64,000 nucleotides of DNA from Crateriforma spongiae (GTDB lineage: Bacteria; Planctomycetota; Planctomycetia; Pirellulales; Pirellulaceae), in the NCBI RefSeq assembly GCF_012290005.1, contig NZ_JAAXMS010000003.1:62001-126000 (forward strand), read 5' to 3'. The notes below the pieces were generated by a model. That model ran no database searches. It saw only the letters and a list, made by a program, of their open reading frames with translations, and was not told the origin of the DNA. The position numbers and the translations under genes were made by a program. Position 1 is the stretch's first letter; each line of letters starts with the position of its first letter. Below, piece after piece: positions 1 to 7,751 of this stretch.

Positions 1-966
1 TAGTTGCGAATCTGGCTGCCGAATCCGGTTCGGGCTTGCGATTCGTATTTCTGTGCGACTTCGGCTTCGCGGCGTTCTTCTTCCAGTCGTGCCATCTTCG
101 CCCGCAGCATCTTCCAAGCGGTAGCCCGGTTTTGGTGTTGGCTGCGTTCATTCTGGCATTGCACGACGATGCCCGACGGTTCGTGCGTCAGACGCACGGC
201 GCTGTCGGTTTTGTTGACGTGCTGGCCACCGGCACCACCGGCCCGATAGGTGTCTTCGCGGACGTCCTTCTTTTCGATTTCGACTTCGATCGAATCGTCG
301 ATTTCCGGCGCGACACTGACCGCGGCAAAGCTGGTTTGGCGTTTCCCTTCGCTGTTGAAAGGGCTGATCCGGACCAACCGGTGCATGCCTTCTTCGCCCT
401 TGAGGTACCCATAGGCCATCGGCCCACGGATGGCGACCGAAGCATGGTTGATCCCCGCCTCTTCGTTCTCCTGACGGTCCAGCAATTCGATCTTGTATTC
501 CTGTCCGACCGCCCAGACGCTGTACATCCGCAGCAACATGTCGGCCCAGTCGTTCGCATCGGTGCCGCCGTCGCGGGCGTTGATGGTCAGGATCGCGCCG
601 GCCTGGTCATTGGGGCCGTTCAGCAGGGCCTTCAGTTCCAAGTCGTCCAGAACGTCTTCCAATCGGCTGATTTCTGATTCGACTTCCGCCGCGATCGATT
701 CGTCTTCTTCGGCCATTTCGAACAACGCATCCATGTCGTCGACGGACGTGGACAGCTCATCCATGGGGGTGACGATCGACTTCAATCCCTTTAACGTGGC
801 GATGGTCGTTTGCGCTTCTTCGTTGTTGTCCCAAAAATTGGGCTCGCCCATCTTGGTCTCGATGGCCTTGATTTCGGTTCGCTTGGCAGCGTGGTCAAAG
901 AGAGTCCTGCAGTTGTGTCAAACGCTCGCGGATCGCTTCGCTACGTTGAACCAGTTCGGCGTCCAT
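1..966 (-). CDS. prfB: Peptide chain release factor 2 (RF2), 3' end outside window, needs programmed +1 frameshift
   Basis: RF2 ends translation at UGA and UAA codons. The reading begins at the ATG at 966-964 (MDAELVQR) and meets an in-frame TGA at 897-895 after 23 codons. Shifting +1 at CTT-TGA-C (900-895) opens the rest of the protein without further stops: DHAAKRTEIKAIETKMGEPNFW and onward. The SPF tripeptide that reads the stop codon (in RISPFNSEG) and the catalytic GGQ (RAGGAGGQHVNKT, about 250-215) are both present, so this is RF2, not RF1. An AGGA lies four bases before CTT and may act as the internal Shine-Dalgarno stimulator. The gene runs off the left edge after about 320 codons, so only the C-terminal tail is missing. 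It is divergent from mnmA. Identification is firm; frameshift efficiency is inferred from the family. Confidence 0.95.
895..905 (-). promoter_or_regulatory. RF2 programmed +1 frameshift site CTT-TGA-C
   Basis: The minus strand reads CAG GAC TCT CTT TGA CCA. CTT TGA C is the slippery sequence known from bacterial prfB autoregulation: when RF2 is scarce the ribosome slips +1 instead of ending at UGA. The downstream frame continues as RF2, which rules out a chance stop. The AGGA stimulator is weaker than the E. coli one and sits four rather than three bases before CTT. Confidence 0.92.
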
Positions 967-1094
967 GACGTCAGTGACTCCCGGGGATTTGTTTTGGGAC
1001 GAAGTGAAGCGGCCACCCTTCCGGACGGTTACCGGCGATGCGATGGGCCGCATGGAACCAACACGTTTAGGACTATACAGCACACGGACACAAA

Positions 1095-2234
1095 ATGGCA
1101 CGAGTGGTTCTGGCAATGAGCGGTGGAGTCGATTCCAGCGTGGCGGCACACCTGCTGACCGATGCCGGCCATGACGTGATCGGCGTCTTCATGCGGCACG
1201 GCGAGGAATCCGCCCAGCAGTGCCGCGTCGATGATTCCGGCGGACCCGCCGCCGGGTTGCCCGTCGTCGCACCGATGGCCCACGGACGTGCCGACCACAA
1301 ACAGGGCTGTTGCAGTGCCACCGACGCGGCCGATGCCCGTCGCGTTGCGGCAAAGTTCAAGATCCCGTTTTATGCGTTGGATCTTCAGCAAGACTTTCGC
1401 CGGATCGTCGACTACTTCGTCGATGATTATCTCAACGGCCGGACGCCCAATCCGTGTGTGAAATGCAACCACTGGATCAAGTTCGGGCGGCTGTTCGATT
1501 ATGCCGCTGGTGTCGATGCCGATTATGTGGCCACCGGCCACTATGCACGAATGGTCCGTCAGGGTGGCAGCAACCGGTTGCACCGTGGACGCGATCAGAA
1601 CAAGGATCAATCGTACGCGTTGTTCGGGATCGGACGTGATCGGCTGTCACGGATGATGTTGCCAGTGGGGGATTTCACCAAGCCACAGATTCGCGAAATG
1701 GCCGAATCTTTGGGGCTGGGGGTCGCTGCCAAAAAGGACAGCCAAGAAATCTGTTTCGTCACCCAGGGGCACCACAGCGATTTCGTCAAAGCCCGCCGCC
1801 CGGAAATGGTGGGGGCAACCGCCGGTGATATCGTGACCACCGAAGGTGACGTCGTGGGTCAGCACGCCGGAATCGAAGCCTTCACCATCGGCCAGCGAAA
1901 GAAATTGGGCGTGGCAATGGGGGAACCTTACTTCGTCGTCCGCATCGACCCGGATACGAAGCAGGTGGTCATCGGCAAGAAACCGGAATTACAGCGTCCG
2001 CGTCTGAGCGCGGTCGATGGGAACTGGCTGGTCGACCGATCGGAATTGCCGCCCAAGGTCGGCGTTCAGATTCGGTACAACAGCACGGCCAAGCCGGCAA
2101 GCGTCCAATGGGCCAACGAAAACGGGACCGAGTTCGATGTCCAATTCGATGACCCGCAAGAAGCGATCGCACCGGGGCAAGCCGCAGTGGTCTACGACGG
2201 CGATCGTGTGTTGGGCGGTGGATGGATCCGGTAA
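1095..2234 (+). CDS. mnmA: tRNA-specific 2-thiouridylase MnmA
   Basis: MnmA adenylates and then thiolates U34 of the Lys, Glu and Gln tRNAs in the cytoplasm. The 379-residue product has the PP-loop SGGVDSS (9-15), the catalytic cysteine motif NPCVKCN (119-125, Cys124 at the E. coli Cys102 position), GHYARM (148-153), NKDQSYALFG and the second catalytic Cys220 in SQEICFV. Between the first strand and the usual CxATD segment (GCCSATD, 71-77) there is an insertion of roughly 25 residues rich in Cys, His and Gly (about 38-70), which is longer than in E. coli. The start is the first ATG followed directly by the conserved ARVVLAMSGG. It is transcribed away from prfB across a 128-base gap. Confidence 0.95.
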   Translation: MARVVLAMSGGVDSSVAAHLLTDAGHDVIGVFMRHGEESAQQCRVDDSGGPAAGLPVVAPMAHGRADHKQGCCSATDAADARRVAAKFKIPFYALDLQQDFRRIVDYFVDDYLNGRTPNPCVKCNHWIKFGRLFDYAAGVDADYVATGHYARMVRQGGSNRLHRGRDQNKDQSYALFGIGRDRLSRMMLPVGDFTKPQIREMAESLGLGVAAKKDSQEICFVTQGHHSDFVKARRPEMVGATAGDIVTTEGDVVGQHAGIEAFTIGQRKKLGVAMGEPYFVVRIDPDTKQVVIGKKPELQRPRLSAVDGNWLVDRSELPPKVGVQIRYNSTAKPASVQWANENGTEFDVQFDDPQEAIAPGQAAVVYDGDRVLGGGWIR

Positions 2235-2261
2235 GCGAATCGGATCGATTTGGGCGTCCGG

Positions 2262-2780
2262 TCAGGACGTCGATGCTTGGCCGGTCACGTGTTCGACCGG
2301 AATGCTGATGCCGCGAAGCACACCTTCGACGACCAATTTTCCGTCGACGGCGCCTTGGAATCGGGCCACGATCATGCGGCCACGGCGAACCTTTTCCAAG
2401 CAGACCATGATGATCAGCCGATCGCCGGGCGTGACGACGCCACGGAACCGGACTTCGTCCAAGCCGCCGAATCCGACCATGGCCGAACCCAACAGATCGT
2501 GTTTGGACGCGTGATAGCTGGACAATTGTGCGGCGGCTTCCAGCATGATCACGCCGGGCATCAACGGCATGCCGGGCATGTGGCCACGGACCCAAAATTC
2601 GTCCGCGGTGATCTCTTTCAGCGCGGCACTGACGTTACGGTCCAAATCCTCGTACAGGATCGCCGTTAGCTGTTCCATCTCGTGACGCTGTGGATTGACC
2701 GCCCGAATCGCTTCGATATCCGCGATCGGTTTGTCGGGATCCAACAGGTCCAAATCGATGATGAATTCGTCTTTTGCCAC
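2262..2780 (-). CDS. FabZ/FabA-like 3-hydroxyacyl-ACP dehydratase (hotdog fold)
   Basis: A 172-residue single hotdog domain. The motif GHMPGMPLMPGVIMLEAAAQ (about 67-86) matches the FabZ active-site helix, with the catalytic His and Glu both kept. FabZ removes water from 3-hydroxyacyl-ACP in fatty acid elongation. The N-terminal 50 residues are longer than in FabZ and include a short acidic stretch (DLLDPDKPIADIEAIR), a layout I associate with planctomycete FabZ-like paralogues. The start is a GTG with GGAAGA about seven bases upstream. It ends convergently 28 bases from mnmA. It could serve another acyl pathway, because no other fab gene is near; the fold call is firm and the exact substrate is inferred. 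Confidence 0.8.
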   Translation of the reverse strand: MAKDEFIIDLDLLDPDKPIADIEAIRAVNPQRHEMEQLTAILYEDLDRNVSAALKEITADEFWVRGHMPGMPLMPGVIMLEAAAQLSSYHASKHDLLGSAMVGFGGLDEVRFRGVVTPGDRLIIMVCLEKVRRGRMIVARFQGAVDGKLVVEGVLRGISIPVEHVTGQASTS

Positions 2781-2817
2781 GCCGCTATCTTCCCAGGCTT
2801 CGTCAAGTCGAACGCGA

Positions 2818-2916
2818 TCAGGTCTTGATCTTCTTACGCTTTGCCTTGCGGGCTTTGGCGCTAGCGGGACGTCGGCCGTGATTGGCTTTCTTCAGCTTGT
2901 GTTGCGGTTTTGCCAT
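2818..2916 (-). CDS. 32-residue highly basic protein, possibly a small ribosomal protein
   Basis: A very short gene starting at ATG 2916-2914 with GAGGG about ten bases upstream and ending in TGA at 2820-2818. About half of its 32 residues are Lys or Arg and it carries the motif ANHGRRP. From memory, a similar ANHGKRP-type segment occurs in the tiny actinobacterial large-subunit protein bL37, and short Lys/Arg tails of this kind are typical of ribosomal proteins. The link to the ribosome is therefore an inference from composition and a short motif. It lies directly upstream of the FabZ-like gene on the same strand (37-base gap) and may be co-transcribed with it. It is easy to miss because of its length. 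Confidence 0.55.
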   Translation of the reverse strand: MAKPQHKLKKANHGRRPASAKARKAKRKKIKT

Positions 2917-3031
2917 GAAAACGTGCCCTCGCGGGGCGGTCATCGTGGGGAATGAATGTGGAAGGTGATCGGGCAGGTTAGCAAATTCGCCTCTGCGGCG
3001 GTAGGCTTCGGCGGCCATAAACGCCAATGAA

Positions 3032-3053
3032 ACCCGCGGCTGCTTCCGCGGGA
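3032..3053 (-). terminator. Hairpin, possible terminator of the metallopeptidase gene
   Basis: CCCGCGG at 3033-3039 and CCGCGGG at 3046-3052 form a perfect 7-bp GC stem with a 6-base loop. On the minus strand it is followed by TTTCATT, a poor U-tract. It lies about 55 bases past the stop of the gene ending at 3107, so a termination role is plausible but not certain. Confidence 0.45.
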
Positions 3054-3106
3054 AGGCCGTCGCCCCGGTCGCCGGGTGACGCCGCCTTGCCTAGGAAAGC
3101 ATCGAC

Positions 3107-4396
3107 CTAGCGAAGGTAGCGGGCCGCGTCGGCGTCATACTGAACGGCCTCCGACGCGGGGGTGTGCCAAGCTTCCTGGTCGATATCGCCGGCCCGGAGT
3201 GCTCGGGCCTGGCCCTGAGCGGGCGCCGGGAAATCGCCGCGGGCGATTCGCTGTTCGGCTTGCGGGTGGGCGGTCGAATAGAACTGGTCGCCTCGAACCG
3301 ATGGCGGCGGTGCGATCGCCGACAGGGCCGTGCCCGACGGTGGCGTTTGAATGGGGGTGCTGGCGTGTCCGGACGATCGGCCAGGTTCGGCCGCCGCAGT
3401 TCGCGGCGATGCCGGACTGACGGATGCCGTGGATGCAGACGCCGTGGCTTCGGGGTTGTCGCGATTCCGCAAGTACCAACCGCTTCCGGTGGTCGCGCTG
3501 TCACCACCGGGTGCGGGCTCGGTCGCACCGGCCAAACGGACCGACGGCGGATCATTGGGGCGTGCGGTGGTCGTCGCGGCGGCCAGCGTGACTGGCGATG
3601 TGGCGGCGTCGGACTTCACATACGCGTCGACGTCACCGCTGCCGTCGGCGACCCAAGCCAACCAGTTTTCTTGTAATTCGCGGAGCGATTCGTAACCGTA
3701 GTGCTTGCGAACGTTCTGGGTCCACGACGGTTGTTTCATGTAGTCATCCAAAAAGCGGATGAACGTTCTGGCGTCTTTCTGGGCGATCAAGAAACGGCAA
3801 ACGGAATAGCCTTGGGCGTACATCGGCAGGATGTCGCTGGGGTATTCCTTCATCAAGAAAAGCTCGTTCATCTTGATGCCGCGCCGAGTGTGCAGGAACT
3901 CGCGCAATTTGATTTCGTGCTTACGTTTTTCGTCGGGATGTTCCACCGTCGTACAGATGCCTTCGTCGGCCCAACGCGGCAGCGGACGCCCGAAATGGGT
4001 TGCCAAGACGGTGTGCGTGATCTCGTGCGGCAGCACGCTGTCCAGGATCCGCTGAGGGGTGCCGACGACTTCCATCCGGAAATCGCGAACCGGTTGCGGG
4101 TTGTAGGTGGTCACGCCTTGAGCCGGATAATTTCCCGCGACGACGTTGATCGGGCACGGCGATGGCCAGTCCGGCAACACGCGACCCAGCCAGTGCATCG
4201 CCAAGTCTTGGCGGTACTTTTCGGCCGAACGGGCGACTTGTTGCGCCAATTGTGGCGTCGGCGCGTCGACCATGAAGTTGATCGTGCGTGCTTTGGCAGC
4301 GGTGGCGAACGATGTCGGCATCAACAGCCAAATCATCCACCCGAGTGCGAGGCAAACCGATCCGCCGGTGCGGCGTGAGCGAAAAACGGCATCCAT
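3107..4396 (-). CDS. Secreted gluzincin-type metallopeptidase-like protein
   Basis: The 429-residue product starts with a signal peptide (hydrophobic CLALGWMIWLLMPTSFATA, about 16-34). The central domain has HEITHTVLATHF followed by PRWADEG about 16 residues later, the HExxH...E arrangement (here HEITH) of peptidase MA-like gluzincins: two His zinc ligands, a catalytic Glu and a third Glu ligand. It also has the segment MYAQGYSVCRFLIAQK typical of that family. From about residue 255 the sequence becomes low-complexity, rich in Ser, Pro, Ala and Thr, without a recognisable domain. I chose ATG 4396, just before the signal peptide, over a TTG 42 bases further upstream. Substrate unknown; probably periplasmic or surface located. 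Confidence 0.7.
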   Translation of the reverse strand: MDAVFRSRRTGGSVCLALGWMIWLLMPTSFATAAKARTINFMVDAPTPQLAQQVARSAEKYRQDLAMHWLGRVLPDWPSPCPINVVAGNYPAQGVTTYNPQPVRDFRMEVVGTPQRILDSVLPHEITHTVLATHFGRPLPRWADEGICTTVEHPDEKRKHEIKLREFLHTRRGIKMNELFLMKEYPSDILPMYAQGYSVCRFLIAQKDARTFIRFLDDYMKQPSWTQNVRKHYGYESLRELQENWLAWVADGSGDVDAYVKSDAATSPVTLAAATTTARPNDPPSVRLAGATEPAPGGDSATTGSGWYLRNRDNPEATASASTASVSPASPRTAAAEPGRSSGHASTPIQTPPSGTALSAIAPPPSVRGDQFYSTAHPQAEQRIARGDFPAPAQGQARALRAGDIDQEAWHTPASEAVQYDADAARYLR

Positions 4397-4623
4397 GCCC
4401 AACGTTTCTCCGTCCTGGAGGTTGTGTTGTCCTGCCAACGAGGGCGGACCGACGTCTTGTCGGCTGATCCCGCCGGTGACTTGAGCCGCAGTCTAGGAGA
4501 AGCACGCGAAAAGTTGAAAGACGGATCTGCTGATTCAAAATCACGCGTTTCACGTCGGTGTTGGCACCGGAAACCCGCGAAATAGCGGATCCCTGTGACT
4601 GCGAAACTGAAAAACGAAATTCG

Positions 4624-5343
4624 TCAAAAAGAAGATTCTTGGCGCCCGTCGGTCGATGGTGCGCCGAAATAGCCGGCGACCTGAGGCGATCCCAGGTAAT
4701 GCCGCCCCCACAGCATCAATCCGATTTTGACGGTCGCCCACACCAACCAGAAAACCAGCCCGGCCCACATGAACGTGGTCGTCAGATTGGCGAATCCGGG
4801 CATCTGCTGGGATGATTCGCGAAAATACCGTTCCATGATCGGCATATTGGCCGCTTGTTGAAATCCGGCCAGGATCACGCGAATTACCTCCAGAACCGCG
4901 GCTGCCAGGAATGCTTTGCGCAGGCATCCGACCGACCAAAGCCGACGCATTGCGATGCCCGCGCCGCCGGCGACCAGGCTGACGGCAATCGTGATTCCAC
5001 CCAACAGCAGCAATACGTTGGGAATCATGAACCGACGGTTGGTTTCTTGCAGTTCCATCTGCATCCGGGCCTGGGCGGTGTCGCCGGAACTGGCCGCCAT
5101 TTCGGCGAACAGGTCGCCTAAGAACAAGCCGCCGATTCCCAGAATGCCCTGCAGAGTTCCGAACACGCCGAACAGCAAACACAACACCATGATGATGGTC
5201 AGGCCCAACGGCCGAATCGGCGGGCCGGTGTACGCCGGTGGCGGTGCGGCACCGACATTGCCGATCGGATCCCCGGCAACATTGGCGGTGAAGACATCGT
5301 CGGAAACGCCTTCGCCACGGTCGGACGGTTCTGGGCCTGGCAT
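4624..5343 (-). CDS. Small integral membrane protein, function unknown
   Basis: The 239-residue protein has a 45-residue Pro/Gly/Ala-rich N-terminus followed by about four predicted membrane segments (roughly 48-78, 108-135, 140-165 and 185-212). I recognise no enzymatic motif. The start is the ATG at 5343, with GGAG eight bases upstream; an adjacent GTG would add one residue. It lies 39 bases downstream of a similarly built gene on the same strand (5383-5997), and the two are probably co-transcribed. The shared layout of a Pro-rich cytoplasmic head plus tetraspan core suggests paralogy or a two-component membrane complex, but sequence identity between them is not obvious by eye. Confidence 0.6.
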   Translation of the reverse strand: MPGPEPSDRGEGVSDDVFTANVAGDPIGNVGAAPPPAYTGPPIRPLGLTIIMVLCLLFGVFGTLQGILGIGGLFLGDLFAEMAASSGDTAQARMQMELQETNRRFMIPNVLLLLGGITIAVSLVAGGAGIAMRRLWSVGCLRKAFLAAAVLEVIRVILAGFQQAANMPIMERYFRESSQQMPGFANLTTTFMWAGLVFWLVWATVKIGLMLWGRHYLGSPQVAGYFGAPSTDGRQESSF

Positions 5344-5382
5344 CACGTCGGCTCCGCATTGTGAAAGGAAAGAAACGAAAGG

Positions 5383-5997
5383 TCATTCGCCCGGAGTCGC
5401 CGAGACGTTGGGCGGGACTTGCCCGGTCGGTGTTGCACCGCGACTGAACGCCTGTTGAATCGCCTGGGGATGGTGGCCACGGCGGCGTAAGTCGAATGCC
5501 AGCACGACGCCACGATTGTTCAAGACGACCAGGGCATAAATGAACAGCAACAGGCTGGTCGGCAAACAGTAACACGTCAGCCCCGACAATAGGCCGAAAC
5601 TGACCGCCAGCAGGGCGCGACCACGGTGGCGAAATTGCACGGTCCATATGCCCGCGAAGATGTTCGCGATTCCGATCGCCAGGACGAAAAAGCTGACCGT
5701 CGCGATCAACGCGGTGGCGACCCAGGTGGCTTCCGGTGGAAGCGGCGGATTGCCGCCACCGCCGGGACGCGATTGGCTGATGGCCTCGGGCAGGATGAAG
5801 GCATAAACCCCCACGGCCGCAGACATCAGGACGTCCAGTCCGCCCTGGACCACCATCAAGATGCCCAGGATCGGCACCTGGTGAACGAAAGTCCCGCGGA
5901 CGTCCGGCGGCAAATGAATCGGACCGCCCACCGCCTGTTCCGGGATCTCGGCGGTCGGCGTGTAAGGATTGGCGTCGGGCCTTTTCGGTGGGTGCAT
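5383..5997 (-). CDS. Small integral membrane protein with NPYTP head, function unknown
   Basis: The 204-residue protein begins MHPPKRPDANPYTPT. A short N-terminal tail containing NPY and prolines before a membrane domain is a recurring layout in planctomycete proteins. About four hydrophobic segments follow (roughly 42-70, 88-112, 118-138 and 140-165), with a positively charged C-terminal tail (FDLRRRGHHPQA). The open frame extends upstream to 6150, but those residues resemble translated intergenic DNA, run into the lipoprotein terminator, and precede an ATG that fits the NPY-type start. Same strand as and just upstream of the gene at 4624-5343. No function can be assigned. Confidence 0.6.
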   Translation of the reverse strand: MHPPKRPDANPYTPTAEIPEQAVGGPIHLPPDVRGTFVHQVPILGILMVVQGGLDVLMSAAVGVYAFILPEAISQSRPGGGGNPPLPPEATWVATALIATVSFFVLAIGIANIFAGIWTVQFRHRGRALLAVSFGLLSGLTCYCLPTSLLLFIYALVVLNNRGVVLAFDLRRRGHHPQAIQQAFSRGATPTGQVPPNVSATPGE

Positions 5998-6099
5998 GGC
6001 TGGAATTCTAGCGACCTGAACCACTCGCGTTGCGCCGGCACCGGTCGGGACAAACGAGTCGGCCGTTTTGGCCAACCGCCGTTGTTTTGCCACCAAACG

Positions 6100-6133
6100 A
6101 AAAAAGACCTTGTCTGAGGTCTCAGACAAGGTC
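6100..6133 (-). terminator. Rho-independent terminator of the lipoprotein gene
   Basis: GACCTTGTCTGA (6106-6117) and TCAGACAAGGTC (6122-6133) form a perfect 12-bp stem with a 4-base loop. Read on the minus strand the hairpin is followed by TTTTTT (6105-6100). It lies 36 bases past the stop of the lipoprotein gene at 6169. This is one of the clearest intrinsic terminators in the window. Confidence 0.92.
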
Positions 6134-6168
6134 GCTGATGATTTTGACAAGGCCGGGCTTGGCGATGG

Positions 6169-6567
6169 CTACAGTTCGACAGGTTCGCCCGGCGGCAGAT
6201 CCAGTTCTTCGGGGATCGGTGTCACGTCAACCGGCGGCTGTGCGGGCCAGCTGAGTCCGTCGACCGTTTCGGGGATCGGCTGCAATGGCGGAGCCGACAT
6301 CGGGGGGATTTCGCCGGTGGAAATTTCAGGCATGGGCTGCGACAGCCCCTGCCCACCCATCAAAGATTCGTGCGGGACGTTTGGCGTCATGCTGGGAACC
6401 CCGCCGCGATGGACTTCGCAGTTGCAGGTTCCTTCGGAAACGACGACCGGACGCGAATAGAACGACGTTAGAAAACAGCCGGATTTGCAACCGGTCATGC
6501 CGGCCAACAAGATGCCGGCCGTGGCGATCGATAGGACAGGGCCCCGAGTCGTCAGTGACGTTCTCAT
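6169..6567 (-). CDS. Proline-rich predicted lipoprotein, function unknown
   Basis: The 132-residue precursor starts MRTSLTTRG and has a hydrophobic stretch ending in LLAGMTGC, an acceptable lipobox with Cys near residue 27. The mature part holds several more cysteines near the N-terminus (CKSGCFL, CNCEV) and then a Pro/Glu-rich tail with no recognised domain. The start at ATG 6567 is well supported by GGAGG eight bases upstream. A perfect terminator follows, so this is probably a single-gene transcript. Likely attached to the membrane by a lipid. Small Cys-rich planctomycete lipoproteins of this kind have no assigned role. Confidence 0.7.
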   Translation of the reverse strand: MRTSLTTRGPVLSIATAGILLAGMTGCKSGCFLTSFYSRPVVVSEGTCNCEVHRGGVPSMTPNVPHESLMGGQGLSQPMPEISTGEIPPMSAPPLQPIPETVDGLSWPAQPPVDVTPIPEELDLPPGEPVEL

Positions 6568-6791
6568 CGGGTATGCCTCCTGCAAGTGACATGCGGAAGC
6601 ATCCGTGCAAAGTGTTCGAAGGACAATCTCCGTTTTGTCCGGCGCGTGGCTTCATCGAACCACGTTCAGTGGTGGGTATCGGAACCAGAACGAGGCGACC
6701 CTCAGCGTCACCAAAAAGATTCACTGATTCGCCGGAAGCGGTGGTGTTACAAGCCGACTGGATGTCACATCCGGCACAGAAGCAACGATGG

Positions 6792-7751
6792 TTATCGCCA
6801 CCATGATCCGTCGGCGGTCACCGCCCGGCACGGGCAACGCATGGAATCCAACGCCGACGCGACTTCCCCGATGGCCCATTCGACGTCGGTGACTTCCAAT
6901 CGGTATTCCGGGTATCGCCAGCCCTTGGGCCAAATCTTGTGCGGGGCCGGCCAAGACGAATCTTCGGTGACGTGTTGGATTCGCGCGATCAGTCTTGGCA
7001 TGCGGGGATCGTCCCAATGGGTGCGGTCGGTGATGTCCAGCGAAGGCAACGAATCGCTGACCCAAGGACCTGCCGGCATAGCGGCGTCGGCAGTCGATAC
7101 GCCGTCTTGCACCGGAGATTCCGCGAAGCGAATCTGGCTGGGCGGAAGTGGCGCGTTGGCGATCGTTCCGGTGGTCATCACACGGTCGGACGATTGGAAC
7201 GTGGTCACCCCGTGGTCTTCGGTCAGACGCCGGCAAATCAACTTTCGCAGGTCTGCATCGCCGCCGACCAGGCATAACGACGGTTGTGCTTTGGCAACGT
7301 GCCGTGAAAGTTCACCGATCGTCCATCCGAATCGCGGATCGCGATAGTGATCGGCCACGTCGCAGGCGGGATGCAGCACGAACGTTCGTGCGGGGTAACG
7401 TGGATGGGGCACGACCAGATGACTGTCGCCGCCCACCAAATCGCCGTACAGCACGACGTCCAAATCGATCGATCGGGCGTCCCAACGCCTCAGTCGTTGA
7501 CGGCCCAGCCACTGTTCGACTTCTTGCAACAGCGACAAAATTTCGTGCGCCGACGATTCGGTATCAAACGCCGCCGCGGCGTTCAGGAAAGGTTCCTGGC
7601 CACCCGGGCCGCCGATCGGTGGCGTTTCATACAGGCGGCTGGCACGAAAATTCGACACCACCGATGACTTGGCAACGCGTTCGGCGGCGCGATGCAGTAA
7701 TTCGCTGCGTTGGCCCAGATTGCTGCCCAGGCTGATCAAGCACTGGGACAT
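6792..7751 (-). CDS. folK: HPPK (folate biosynthesis) with a long C-terminal extension
   Basis: 6-Hydroxymethyl-7,8-dihydropterin pyrophosphokinase transfers pyrophosphate from ATP to the pterin in folate synthesis. The first 150 residues match the family: CLISLGSNLG at the start, RLYETPPIGGPGGQEPFLNA, and the signature RRWDARSIDLDVVLYGD with HPRYPARTFVLHP. The product has 319 residues, about twice the usual length. The extra part (about 160-319) begins LVGGDADLRKLICRRL and ends in a tryptophan-rich stretch (WPAPHKIWPKGWRYPEYR). I do not recognise it, though it may bind a nucleotide or act in a related step. The start ATG (7751) lies inside the end of hisS, a 16-base overlap, so the two are probably translationally coupled. 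Confidence 0.88.
   Translation of the reverse strand: MSQCLISLGSNLGQRSELLHRAAERVAKSSVVSNFRASRLYETPPIGGPGGQEPFLNAAAAFDTESSAHEILSLLQEVEQWLGRQRLRRWDARSIDLDVVLYGDLVGGDSHLVVPHPRYPARTFVLHPACDVADHYRDPRFGWTIGELSRHVAKAQPSLCLVGGDADLRKLICRRLTEDHGVTTFQSSDRVMTTGTIANAPLPPSQIRFAESPVQDGVSTADAAMPAGPWVSDSLPSLDITDRTHWDDPRMPRLIARIQHVTEDSSWPAPHKIWPKGWRYPEYRLEVTDVEWAIGEVASALDSMRCPCRAVTADGSWWR

Noticed and set aside
36-677. Open frame of 213 codons antisense to prfB
   Set aside because: It is the mirror of the RF2 coding strand; the product has no family features, while RF2 is clear on the other strand.
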